Shown here one piece after another: positions 9,150-19,751 of a stretch of DNA of 64,000 nucleotides. The notes beneath the pieces were generated by a model, which worked only from the letters and a program-made list of their open reading frames with translations, ran no database searches and was not told the origin of the DNA. Every line of letters starts with the position of its first letter. The first letter of the stretch is position 1. The DNA comes from Hydnum rufescens UP504 (lineage: Eukaryota; Basidiomycota; Agaricomycetes; Cantharellales; Hydnaceae): assembly GCA_014904985.1 (NCBI GenBank), contig MU128972.1, positions 190,223 to 254,222 on the forward strand. Reading direction: 5' to 3'. The translations under genes were made by a program, and so were the position numbers.

Positions 9150-11490
9150 ACCCGCTGATGCGGGTGTGTGGTTATAAGGTAAGTTTTGTCTCAGTAAATA
9201 CAATACTGCAAAAGAGTAGTGCAAGCTACTCTTTTTGTGCTGCCATGAATTTTTATACTAACGTAGCCTCTATTCCTCCAGATCAAAACCAAAACAACAA
9301 ATGACAGGCCACCCAATGAGTGAGCCCAGGAACCACACCCGCTGTGGCAGGTGTGGTTCTATTTAAGGTGAGTCTCCCCCCTAATAGATGCAGCCGTGCA
9401 AAAAGAGCAGCAAAAGCTGCTCTTTTTGCGTCGCTTTTAATTTTGTAACTAATTATATTTTATTCTAGGTATTGCCATAAATGAAGACCCAAGCAGCAAG
9501 CCCGCCCACAAAGGAGACCCACAAATGAAGAGACAAACCACACACCTGCTACTGCGGGTGTGTGGTTCTATCTATACAAGGCATGTAACACACCCCTGAC
9601 GACACAAAAAGAGCAGTGAAAGCTGCTCTTTTTGCGGTGCTTTTAATTCTTTTTAACTAATGATTTTTTATTCTAGGTACAGTATTGTCACAAATGAAGA
9701 CTGAAGACCCATGAAGCAAGCCCCCCACAACAATAACACACCCGCAGAGGGGACCCCCAAATGATGACATGCCACATGAAGAGATGAACCACACACCCAC
9801 TTCAGCGGGTGTGTGGTAATTTTAAGGTGAGCATATAACCACGCAAAAGGAGCAGCATGCACTGCTCCTTTTGCATGGCTTTTCTTTTTTCCTTTTTACT
9901 AACATATTATACATTATTTTAGGTTGTCTGAACCCACAACCCCACCAAGCAAACACACGAGAACAGCAACAGACCTGCCAAACGAAACCCGCAAGAGTTC
10001 AAACCCCCAACATGACAACCAAGCCCCATACTGAGTATGAACTGCATGACTGCAGTACAAACCAAGGACCACACCCACCAAAGTGGGTGTGGTCCTACAA
10101 GGTTTTTATTTTTTTTATTTGATTTCTATATGTACAATGACACAAAAGGAGCAGCGTAAGCTGCTCCCTTTGTGTCACTTTGAATTTTTTTTACTAATCA
10201 ACATTCTCACTCTAGGATCTGAACCGAGACCCACAAACAAAACACCCACCCAAGTGATGACCAGCCCCCCATACAGAACCAAGTATGCGACCAGGGTGCA
10301 AAGGGAGTACCACACACCCACTTCGGCAGGGATGTGGTACTAGTTCAGGTGAGTCCCCCCCCCTCAATAGATACTGTGGTGCAAAAAGAGCAGTGAAAGC
10401 TGCTCTTTTGCATCACTTTTAATTTTTTAATTAATAAATCTTTACTCTAGGTATCACCACAAATACAAATGAAGACCCACAGTGCAACCCCCACCCCCCC
10501 CGAATGATAACATGCCCATGAACGATGATGCACCAAACGAAGACATGGGACGATGCCAAAACCGGTACGAACCACACACCCACCATCACAGGTGTGTGGT
10601 TCTATACAAGGTAAGTAATGCACCCCCAAGGGCACAAAAAGAGCAGCCTTGCTGCTCTTTTTGCATCCATTTTTATTTTTAACTAACAAATTCATTATTC
10701 TAGGTTCTAGGTTCTTGCCTGAACTACCACCAAACAAAACCCCCCCCCCTTTGGAAATGACAATGCACCCACCAACGGAGAGTCCCAAATGCGACCAGCC
10801 AAACAAAACCCAGAAACAGGGACGCACAACGCAAGGTCCAGGGACCCTGGACGAACCACACACCTGCTTCAGCAGGTGTGTGGTAATTTCAAGATAAGTA
10901 GGATCGCGCAAGAGGAGCAGTGTATGCTGCTCCTTTTGCATGGCTTTCTTTTTTTATTTTTTCTTTACTAACACATTATTTATTCCTAGATTTTCACCTG
11001 AGCCTACCACCTGCACTAACCCCCAAATCAAAGACCCGCAACCCTGCCAAAGACAGCCGTGAGAATGGACGCCCACAAACCCCCAAAATGATGCCCAGCC
11101 AGTACAAAACAGTACCACATACCCACTTCAGTGGGTGTGTGGTACTACAAAGGTTTTTTTTTCAAATTTCTATATGTGCAATGATGCAAAAGGAGCAGCA
11201 CAAGCTGCTCCGTTTGCATCACTTCAATTTTTTTTTACTAACATACAGTATGATTCTAGGATCCAAATTGAAACCCCCGAAATGACAACCTACCCCAACA
11301 GTGAAGTGCCAAGCTGCACCCCCGACCACACCCACCCAAGTGGGTGTGGTACTACTACATAGTTTTTTGTTTTTAAGTTTCTACAGATGGTACCACACCC
11401 GCCTAAGCGGGTGTGGTGCCACTAGATAGTTTTTTTTAAATTTTATTTTAAATTTCTACAGATGGTACCACACCTCAGTGAGTGTGGTGA
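9150..11490 (+). other. rightward array of hairpin intron-exon modules (9 introns plus degenerate units)
   Basis: Plus-strand introns are 9179-9281, 9368-9468, 9581-9676, 9827-9922, 10102-10215, 10349-10450, 10611-10703, 10894-10989 and 11153-11259, all 93-114 nt. Donors are mostly AAG followed by GTAAGT, GTGAGT, GTGAGC or GTTTTT. The one at 9581 is GC (GCATGT) and the one at 10894 reads ATAAGT. Acceptors are TTCTAG-like, and several have a full TACTAAC branch site. Every intron has the GAGCAGC...GCTGCTC hairpin. Every exon ends in a CCACACACC...GGTGTGTGG hairpin 5-12 nt before the donor. Exons vary from 86 to 190 nt. After 11260 the modules shrink to hairpin plus a short T-rich stretch (11320-11490). 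No long frame survives across the modules. Confidence 0.75.
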
Positions 11491-11838
11491 CTTTTTAAAT
11501 AAATAAATAAATAAAAATAAACAACTCAGTAAGAATAAAACAGAACTGCCAAATTAAACCCACTGACTGGGGGTAGCAGTGATAATAAATAAATAAATAA
11601 TTATAAATGGAACATGTTATCCCCAATAAGTCCATATGGCCTGCTGCAAGTCTGAGATTCTCTAAGTCCCAGTTTTGGCCAATTTTTGGCCATTTCAGCC
11701 AATTCTGGGCCAGGAGGTGAAATTATAAAAATGGCCATTTTGGCCGAAATAGTGATGGGACCTACTTAGGTACCATTATCTGCCCAGAAGTGGTACCTAA
11801 CTAGGTAGGCTTAGATGACTGACCAAGGTGTTTACCTG

Positions 11839-11881
11839 GTAGGATATCATGTTTGATGTATCCAGTTTCCAGGATGGCCTG
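11839..11881. repeat. distal end of the fold-back element
   Basis: This 43-bp piece is the reverse complement of 2485-2530. It belonged to the right arm before the 8.2 kb insertion. The DNA to its right is the gag-protease relic that hosted the fold-back element. Confidence 0.85.
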
Positions 11882-11885
11882 TCCA

Positions 11886-13150
11886 TGAACCACTTGTCAT
11901 GCCCCTTAGCTGGACCTTCCATGGGAACCCTGGTGACCCAACCAGAACAGATCCTCATGTCCCTTGCAGCTTTCAGCAAGCAGGGCATGCGTCAGTGTTC
12001 TTGGTCATTGGTAGGGTTCCTGGAAGCAGCTCGGTATGTGGTGTGATTTTTTATCTCTGGAGGGTGGCAGGGCTGAACTTGAAACTTCTCTGGTGAAAAG
12101 GGAGTTGAGTAGGCAAGGACATCGAACTGTTCCCCTGGCTGGTTAATCGCCAGGTGCGTTTCCTGTGCTGTCCTCAGCACTGAGACTTTGTAATTAACCT
12201 GGAAGTCTTCTCCTAGTAGTACTGGGACATTCATGCCTGGGATCATGTAGGCTTCTTCGATGAATTCTAGGACTTGGTTATTTGTCGTGGGCATGAAGAC
12301 ATGAAGGTTTATAAAACCCAGAATCTTCGCCTGGTTGGTGAGCTCGAAGAGGCTAAGTTTCATTCCCTTTTGTAGTTTCAGGCGGTGCTCTAGGGTGTTG
12401 TAGTATTCCTCCAATATCAGGGTGATGTTGGTGCCTGAATCCAGTCATAACTGTACTTCGGGACTTGAAAGAGACCCTAAGTGGCCCCTGTACACACTGA
12501 GAGCTGTAATACTGAGGGCAGATTTCCCTGGGGGTGTAGTCCTAGCTTTATGACAATGAATGACCTTCACTGGAGGGTCATTTGGTGCTTCTCAAAATCC
12601 AGGCAGAGGGCCCCTGGCTGACATTGACCTTGTTGCCATGGCTGTGACCCTTCTATGCGTCCTTTTGAGGTCCTTGGAAGCTCGTTTCTCTGGTGGCTTC
12701 TTCAGTGGGTCCAGGGGGACTTTTATGGGAGGGGGAAGCAGTATATTACTTGTTGCTATATTTACATTATGCAACAAGTTGAGGTGTGTTTCTATGTATG
12801 TGGGCTTCCCATGGGGTACAGGGGGCCAGATGATGAAGCTTAAAAATTCAGCGCCACATTGACCATCACTGAGTATGCAGCCTTATAGTCAGGCGTTTCA
12901 TACTGCTGGTGCTCCTTTTTAAGCATTCTCCTTTCTAGATGATTAGAATACACCCTGAAGTGCTTGCAATCCCTAACCCAATGTTTTTCACTTCCACATG
13001 TGAAGCATTTTTGATTCAGCTTGTGATAGCTAACTACAGTGTCTCCCTTTTGTGTCTCCCTACATGCTTCCCTAGGCTACATGTTCAACTACCCTCAGTT
13101 CACGATGGTTTACTCATCCAATTCATAGTACTTTATTACACTGGTTCCCT
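11886..13150 (-). pseudogene. gypsy-like Gag zinc knuckle and aspartic protease (relic)
   Basis: Read leftwards: a CCHC zinc knuckle (CFTCGSEKHWVRDC, about 13010-12965) followed by KHFRVYSNHLERRMLKKEHQQY; a basic linker; then a retropepsin-type protease with LDSGTNITLI (about 12440) holding the catalytic D-S-G. An in-frame TGA lies directly before LDSG. A 140-codon open frame follows (12414-11992) with MNVPVLLGEDFQVNY, which recurs almost unchanged in the plus-strand copy at 18290-18345. The C-terminal part (LLKAARDMRICSGWVTRVP) aligns with the copy at 18570-18640. The relic is cut at 11881 by the fold-back element, and no reverse transcriptase follows. Confidence 0.75.
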
Positions 13151-13159
13151 CTAGCCAAC

Positions 13160-14343
13160 TGAGAGTTTGAACCGATCACTATGGGTCCTAACCAACCCTC
13201 TACTTGAAGTGCCTCTAAAACCCGGACTCTACATGTCGTGGTCAATCCCAATGACCCTGGAATTGAATACCACCCCACAACGCGAGAATGTCTCACTATC
13301 CCTGCTCATCTGCGAATGCCAGGTCATCTGCAGGAGATTATCAATCGTCTGGATGCCCCATTGGGCGAATATTGTCTCCCAGACACAGACGTGCCCATCA
13401 TGCTCTACCAATTTCTCACAGCATGGGCGAAGTTCTCTCCATCCATGTATTACAGCAAGTATTTCCAGCAGGATGAGGACACTGGGGCCTGGGCCATTGA
13501 TCAGGAGATGAGAGCTCTGGTCCAGATGGGAGTAGAAGTGTTACAAGCTGTAATTACAGACTCCATATGTCTAATGGGAGAAGAGAGGTACCCTTCTACA
13601 TCAACAAAGAGCACATCCTCAGCAAGAAGCTATGGACATCGACTACGATCGAGGAACTGCGCACAGCAGATAAACTGCTGAAGCTACGGGTAGAATTGAT
13701 GCTCGCATGCCTAAAGAAACTGAAAAATCTACATCAAGGAATGCTACTGGCTACCCCTATGGTGTCCCTCACCTCCCTCCCTCCTACTCCTGACCTACCT
13801 AAGTGCCTAAAAGAACTGTGGGAGGACAAATGCCTCCCCATATGCAAGGTCACCCACCGAGCAGTTATGGTAGGGTGGGAGACCCTACAACGTGAAATCC
13901 AGCAAGGGGAAGAGGTCCCGTATTCATGACACCACCCATTCCTGGGCATGTATGTGAAAAAGCTCGATGTGTACGATGCAGAGCTAGATGACCATCTTAA
14001 CCTCCAGCCCCTTCCATGTATATACACTGAGCCATATGGCCTGGGGCTCTTCATACCTCCTGAGGAGGAAGCTACCCCTTCAGCCACTAATAAGGGCAAA
14101 GGGAGGGCAGTAGCTCTCAAGCGAGGACTTGGATTAGGACTTGGGAGCCTGTCAATGCCAACTCCCCCCACTGAGCCCTCTCTGTCGCTCTCGGCAGCGC
14201 GCTATTGCGCCTCTTCAGTGGATTGGGACACCACACCATCCCCTCCATCTAGTTGGAAGGACATCCCCTTGGATGAAGGCCCATCACCTTCAGGGTCTAC
14301 TCCCGAAGGACTCCTCCAACAGACACCCCCGTCAGCAATATGA
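13160..14343 (+). pseudogene. gypsy-like gag-protease relic, N-terminal region
   Basis: This is the start of a plus-strand copy of the same element type as 11886-13150. Overlapping frames at 13238-13681 (YHPTTRECLTIPAHLRMPGH, LYQFLTAWAKFSPSMYYSKY), 13567-13929 and 13948-14343 are one coding region broken by small frameshifts. The last part is Pro/Ser-rich. I know no defined domain here. Its role is inferred only from its place upstream of the Gag core. Confidence 0.5.
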
Positions 14344-14346
14344 CGA

Positions 14347-15320
14347 TTGGCAGGATGGTCCCAACGGGTCTCCACTATGGGGGAAGGGCTACTGAGTGCT
14401 ATGTGGACCCCTACTAAAGCCTGTTCCATGTCACTGCAGACTCAAGGACAAGAACCACCCCGGACCCCTGCATTACAGTGGATTGCCCAGTCTCCCCCAG
14501 GGGGAGGCCATCAGGCCATGGCCCCTGAAGAGGTGGCTCCAAGTACGCTGCATACAGACTTCTTCATCATGAAAGCTAACAATGAGTACATGGACGTCAA
14601 CAACTACCTCTATAGGGATGCTCCCTTCCTCCCCACTACCCAATGTCTCCCTCAAGCCCATCACCATTTCACCCGCCTAATGGAGGAATCCATCACCCCC
14701 ATGGCTATACTAAAGGCCCTGGGCCCTGTCCTACCTCTGGAGCCCACGATACGCATCCTCCCAAGGGAGCTAACGAACAAAACGGTGCCCACATCATCTC
14801 CGGGCTCAGGACGCGTGGGGATGAGTCCTAGTCCTCCCCATGTCTCGACACCCAGCCCCCAAGGATCGAAGGGTGATTCTGGAAGGCCCGACAGCCCAGG
14901 AGGAGGGGAAGAACTGGATAACCTACCAGGTGGGAGCAGGGGACCCCCACCCCTGCCAGAGCCCCTGAGTGGTGATCCGGGGCCTGGAAGGGGACCAGAC
15001 CCAGGGCCACAAGGCCCTAGAGGGCCACCTGTGCCCCCGAGACCCCCTGGACCCCAGGGCCTTCAGGGCCACCAGGGCCACCGGGGCCTCCAGGAGGTGC
15101 TGGTGGTTTCTTCCAGCTGCTGCAGGGGCTTATATGGGATAACAAACTCAAGTGGTCGGTCATTCCAGAATGGGACGGGGACCTGGAGACGGCCCTAGAG
15201 TGGATCCTAGCCTGTGACAACCTCACTAACCTTGGCCTGGAAGTCGCGAGACTTCTCCCCATGATAGCATCATCTTGATTTAGAGGTGCCATAGCCTCGG
15301 CATGGCGAGCTCACTCTCGT
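14347..15320 (+). pseudogene. gypsy-like relic, proline/glycine-rich linker and start of Gag core
   Basis: A 283-codon frame (14347-15198) contains MKANNEYMDVNNYLYRDAPF and then a strongly Gly/Pro-rich, collagen-like stretch at 14930-15100 (GPRGPPVPPRPPGPQG). A frame change leads into the Gag core: FFQLLQGLIWDNKLKWSVIP, EWDGDLETALEWILACDNL and, after a TGA, FRGAIASAWRAHSR. This order (disordered, PG-rich, then WDGD...W) fits Agaricomycete gypsy Gag proteins. A solo LTR interrupts the gene at 15321. Confidence 0.65.
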
Positions 15321-16686
15321 TGTAAGCAGGAATCTCCTAAGAGACTATGCCACAGTCCAAGATTGTTGAATCAAGGATGAAAGGAGAGGGCCATGGAGTC
15401 AATCCGTAGGTTAAGGTCCGATTGAATGAAAGGCCTTGAGGTTGAGAATTTGTCTTGCTAGGGCAGGCTTGCTCTAACAATGAATGAATGGATGATTTGA
15501 TTCAGAAATCACACTGATGGCTCTCCTCTTGAGGGCCTATCCAAAGCGTGAACAATACTAGATATGGTCTGGAAATCACCCTGGTGCCAACAGCTGTCCT
15601 TCAAGACTTTAGAGACTGAGGGTGAGGGGGAAATCAATCAAAATTCGCATCCCCTGCACTTAATATACATCTTGGAATAATGCCATGGTAACCAGCAGAA
15701 AGGTGGGGTTAAGGCGAAAATGATGAAAAAGAGATTGAGTCAAAGGCTTCAAAACTGAAGGAGATATTCAATTAACAAGTCAGAATGGGGGAATATGGCT
15801 TAACCAAGGTATCCCTCCTCTCCTACTGAACAGAATCCCTTGGGGAAAGGTGGAACTGGTCGCCCTGGACGTACCCTCCATCGGACATAGGGTGCCAGAA
15901 CCATAATTGCCTTTAATAATCAGAAAAGCGGAGGTAAAAGTGAAATGAGACATGGGGAGACTAAATTGCAGAAAGCCGAGTTCTAATCCGCTCGTTTTGC
16001 CCTTGGTACCATTCGATGCGGATTTTCAGCGTCTTTCCAGGGGTGGTTGTTACTAACGAATCAGATCAAAACTGGTGGAGATATTCGCAAAATACTGAAG
16101 GATAGTGTGGAGCATGAAGTAAAATCGACCTGGAGGGTGCAGTTCGCATCCGATAAACACATATGTGGTACCGTTGGATAGGTATTGATCGTAGCTTCTG
16201 TGAGCCATTTTTCCGAGTCGATCCGATCAAAAATGAGGGAGATATTCACAAAATACTCCTTGAGAGTATGGGAATAGCCCCTATTTAACATGTGACTAAT
16301 CCGTGAGTTGGATCCAAAGGATTAGGCAATCTTGATTATATAATTGGGACTCGTATATCCCCGCCGAGGCAATGAGCAATGCACAATGGATTGGGTACCA
16401 AACAAACAGGGCAAGTTGAATTGCCTGAGCCACAGTTGGCTGGGCTTGAAGTAACTACAATTTGAGGTAGTCTGTTGAAGACTTGGAGATGGACAAATAA
16501 ATGTCTCGTGTACAAGGTGGAGGAAAGAGAAATAAAATGGGTCTTGGAGAATTGAAATCCATGTCGTATGGCAATCAAAGGAATGGTAGGTATTTGAAGG
16601 ATTGGAATTGAATAATTTGGATTCATTTGAGGAGGTAGTTGGGTCCTGAAGCAGAATATACATAGTAGGGTTTTATCCCTCCAACA
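15321..16686 (-). mobile_element. solo LTR, copy B, inside the gag relic
   Basis: This 1,366-bp inverted copy of the TGTTGGAGGG...CTTACA LTR is flanked by the 4-bp duplication TCGT (15317-15320, 16687-16690). It closely resembles copy A over its full length. The gag frame resumes on the far side (WHKLEDWVLKHYLGDSW), which confirms insertion into an existing gag. Confidence 0.9.
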
Positions 16687-17282
16687 TCGTCCAATCCGCA
16701 CTCCCATATTACAATCCTGGCATAAGCTAGAAGATTGGGTGCTCAAACACTATCTAGGTGATTCCTGGGTCACAGCGCAGCATCTAATGTACAGCCAAGA
16801 GACATTTTGAGGTGCAGTGCATCCCTACAAATCCCCAGCCCAATACATCCAGCGACACATTCTCCACACCCATCTCTTCTACCAATTCCCAGTCAATAGC
16901 GCTGAAGAGATGGCGTTGATCATGGAGAATGCCCCCCTCCCTTGGAATCACATACTACACTGGAGTGAGAGGCCTCCCATCAAAGACATCCTCACTTTAG
17001 CTAAGCAGTACGAAGACACACTAGTACAAGATTGGGAGGATGAATGACACCAGTGGAGGAGATGCGAACAGAGGCAGCACAAGCAAGCAAACCTCGCGGA
17101 TGCTGGGAGTCCCTCCTCTGGCAGCTCAGATTCCCTCCATTCAGAATGGGAGGATGACGAGGAAGGCACCTACAAATACTCTGATACGAGTATGGCATGG
17201 GAGGTTATGTCCAGAGCCTATAACACAAGCAAATGCCCCTTCAAGCCCAGGAACTGAGATCAATCAAGAAAGCCACAGCTAG
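16687..17282 (+). pseudogene. gypsy-like relic, C-terminal half of Gag
   Basis: Continuation of the Gag core after the LTR. Frame 16817-17047 has YKSPAQYIQRHILHTHLF, EEMALIMENAPLPWNHIL and TLAKQYEDTLVQDWEDE, matching the C-terminal half of gypsy Gag in sense and order. A TGA near 16809 and a frame change near 17045 break it. 17040-17282 is a polar linker before the zinc knuckle. Confidence 0.65.
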
Positions 17283-17290
17283 ATCGTACA

Positions 17291-17524
17291 GTGGCAAGTA
17301 TGGAGAAAACGTATCTGTACCCATGCAATGATTCGGTCGTCAGCCACCATAAACCTGGACAATGCTGTTTCGCTTGTGGGAGCGAGAAACACTGGCTGTG
17401 TGAATGTCCCCACTATGGGGAATTCTCCAGCCATCTGGACTGCAAAACTTTGCAGAAAGAGCATAGACACTATGAAACCCACAATACAAGGCCACTTACA
17501 TGGCGTACGTTGATGAACAGATGA
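17291..17524 (+). pseudogene. gypsy-like relic, CCHC zinc knuckle
   Basis: CFACGSEKHWLCEC is a C-x2-C-x4-H-x4-C retroviral-type zinc knuckle that binds element RNA. The following HYGEFSSHLDCKTLQKEH matches the inverted copy at 12930-12990. All four metal ligands are kept. Confidence 0.75.
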
Positions 17525-18950
17525 ATGGGCAGTCTTTTCAGTAGAGGAGCAGGGGACAATTACTCCACCACCTGTCTCCAGTGTAATTAGGAAGGAGCCT
17601 ACATTTGTGGAGACACATCCTGACCTGCTAAATAATGTAAATACAACTGCAAAGACTTTTTGGGAGATCCCTCCAGCTGCTTGAGTGCCCTGAGGCCAAA
17701 GAAGCTGCCAGATGAGGGAAAGGAAGGTGACCGAACCATAAGGGCCAAATTAAGCATTGAGGCAAGGGAAGCCCCCAGGGGGCTGCAATTGCCAGTGATG
17801 ACAGATGGGATGTCTCGCCTGCACGTAATGCATGACCTGCAGAGTGAACTAATGGGAGCACAAGTTGATCCCACCCCCGAGAGCAAATTTGCACACTCAC
17901 TAGGCTGGAGGGGGACCCCTTTTCCCCGAGGTCCGAAGGAGGAGGGACATCCCCCAGGAATAAGCACAGTCCAGTGCATGAAGGCATGATCAATGCCTCA
18001 GGGAAGGTCTGCCTTGGGTATAACGGCCCTTAGCATTCTGGATGGCCACCTGGGAAGCATAGAAGGACCTGTAATGCAGTTGTGCTTGGATTCAGGTGCA
18101 GACATTACGCTGCTGTCAGAGGAATGCTATCGTGCCCTCCCTTCATGACCCAAGCTCCAGAAAGGGATGAAGCTTAATCTGTTCAAGCTTACCAGCCAAG
18201 CACGAATACTAGGCTTCATCAACCTAACCTTCCTAATGCGATCGAAGGAAGGCCAATGGCTAGAGTTCATGGAAGAAGCATACGTCATCCCAGGGATGAA
18301 CGTACCGGTCCTCCTAGGAGAGGACTTCCAAGTTAACTATGAAGTCTCGGTCCTGCGCATGGCCCAAGAGTCCACATTGTCTATCTGACAGCCTCGAGGT
18401 GTATTTACAATACAAGCCTACTTGACTCCACCACCTGCTTTAAATGTGGAGATAAGACCCAGGCATCCAGAAGGAATACGAGACAGAAATGTGTACCTCG
18501 CAGCCTTGCGATGGGGCAGGACTCAGCAGTTGTGCCCTACCTCTACCTCCAAGAAAGACCACCTCATAAAGGCCGCCAAGGACATTCATATTCCCCGGGA
18601 CATTCGGTGAAGATAGGGTTGCGAGGCCAGTTCCAAGGGCAAGAGGAATGGCTCATCAAGAAGGTCATACTTCCTTCAAAGGACAGGTACTTCCTGGCCT
18701 CTCCTTCCTGCCTGATATGATCTGACAACCCATTCCTCCCAGTCTCTAACCCTTCACCTTGGCCGAAATGGATATGAGCAGGAGATGTGCTGGGGATCCT
18801 TCATGATCCAAACAAATATTTTGACAGTGGGCAGGATGAGACACAGTTGAGGAAATTATGGGCCTATGCACTACTGGTCCAGAAGATCGCCAAGGGTTCC
18901 TTAGGCAAATGGGATTTGGGCACCATTGGCAGTATAGATTGATACATCAA
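17525..18950 (+). pseudogene. gypsy-like relic, aspartic protease and C-terminal region
   Basis: 17600-18030 is a frame-shifted linker. CLDSGADITLLSEECYRAL (about 18090-18140) is the retropepsin active site. 18167-18388 continues with FKLTSQARILGFIN and GMNVPVLLGEDFQVNYEVS, the second half of the protease. After a stop at 18386, 18422-18720 reads HLIKAAKDIHIPRD and, in the next frame, EWLIKKVILPSKDRYFLAS. 18730-18940 has AGDVLGILHDPNKYFDSGQD. No reverse transcriptase, RNase H or integrase follows. Both copies in the window end at the same stage, so the parent may have been gag-protease only or truncated. Confidence 0.7.
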
Positions 18951-19407
18951 AACCAGTAAGTTACCGCAAAAATTCATGCATCAAACCCCAATAACTACCA
19001 GGCCTGGTTTGATATATTGGGGCATGATAATGATATATGATACCAACTACCATGGTATTATGTATAGAGGCTGCTAGTACTTATCCATTGGAGTATGGTA
19101 ATAGGGCCAGGTTATCTCCATGATGATTTCATCACGTTATCAATTGCCATTATAGGAAATTAAATTTAATATACAGTATGACCATTCCCTGTGCTAGGCA
19201 TTGGGATTCCCTCTTGGGTCCACTGTTGCTGCGCTGTGATCCCTGAATGCCCTCGGGCTACACCTTGGGGCTCATATTGTTGCTTCTTGTGTGCACTTGC
19301 CCACAATCCTGCTGCTGCTTGGAACACATTCACAACATGTTCATTCTCCCAATTCCATCACATCCGATATGGGAGATACCTAGAGGAAGAATTGTTGCAA
19401 TATCATA
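18950..19407. repeat. MITE-like fragment and unassigned sequence
   Basis: 18950-19080 carries GATACATCAAAACCAG, GTAAGTTACCGCAAAAATTC and GGTATTATGTATAG, motifs shared with the fold-back element (2500-2580) and with the small palindrome at 27013-27115. It is probably a decayed relative of the same non-autonomous family. 19190-19400 shows no recognised gene. Confidence 0.4.
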
Positions 19408-19751
19408 AGGTAGGCTGCATCCATACTCATCCAGCCTCCGGCCCCTGCCGAATGGATCATGTGATGGTTAGGGTTAGGGTTTAGACACTCAAATTTTAGG
19501 GCCAAGTACCAACTTTTCTCCGGGGCTCTGGCCATGACTAGTTTTAAGTTGAATGTATACACATAATGGAAATGAGAGGTATCAAGTTTCTTTGTCTAGG
19601 TCATCCATTAGAGTGTCTGGAAGGACTCTATGACTGTGATACCTTTTGTTGGCCATGCCACTTGCACACCATTAAGCCCCTTTTGGTACACATCCATAAA
19701 TCTTAATGACCGTGTAAAAAATCTATGGCAATACTAAGCAAGATGGAATAT

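Larger units (their letters stand above)
3630..11830. mobile_element. 8.2 kb TIR element with 8-bp target duplication (hAT- or KDZ-like, non-autonomous)
   Basis: The left end CAGGCTGGTCAGTCAT and the right end (reverse complement CACCTTGGTCAGTCAT) are inverted repeats. Similarity continues about 60 bp inward through a GGTACC-centred palindrome (3660-3705 and 11770-11815). The 8 bp TTTACCTG is present on both sides (3622-3629 and 11831-11838). Removing the insert restores the arm of the fold-back element, which proves the boundaries. An 8-bp duplication and a CAGG-type end fit hAT or the KDZ (Kyakuja-Dileera-Zisupton) group. No transposase was recognised inside. The content is an AT microsatellite, a solo LTR, a second LTR-like block, and two divergent arrays of hairpin intron-exon modules. 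Confidence 0.85.

Noticed and set aside
8898..9224. Poly-Cys/Ser and poly-Leu frames over the CAG repeat
   Set aside because: They are products of the trinucleotide repeat read in different frames.
5517..11230. GC-rich hairpins with T-runs as bacterial Rho-independent terminators
   Set aside because: The setting is a fungal genome with spliceosomal introns, and the hairpins lie inside introns with a T-run on one arm, not after a gene.
9150..11490. Regularly spaced hairpins as a CRISPR array
   Set aside because: Units are 240-320 bp apart, lie in a eukaryotic genome, have diverged repeats and splice signals, and lack cas genes.
4060..16663. 113-codon frame recurring at 4060-4401 and 16322-16663
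   Set aside because: It repeats only because both are copies of the same LTR; it is not kept open in copies C and D and has no protein features.
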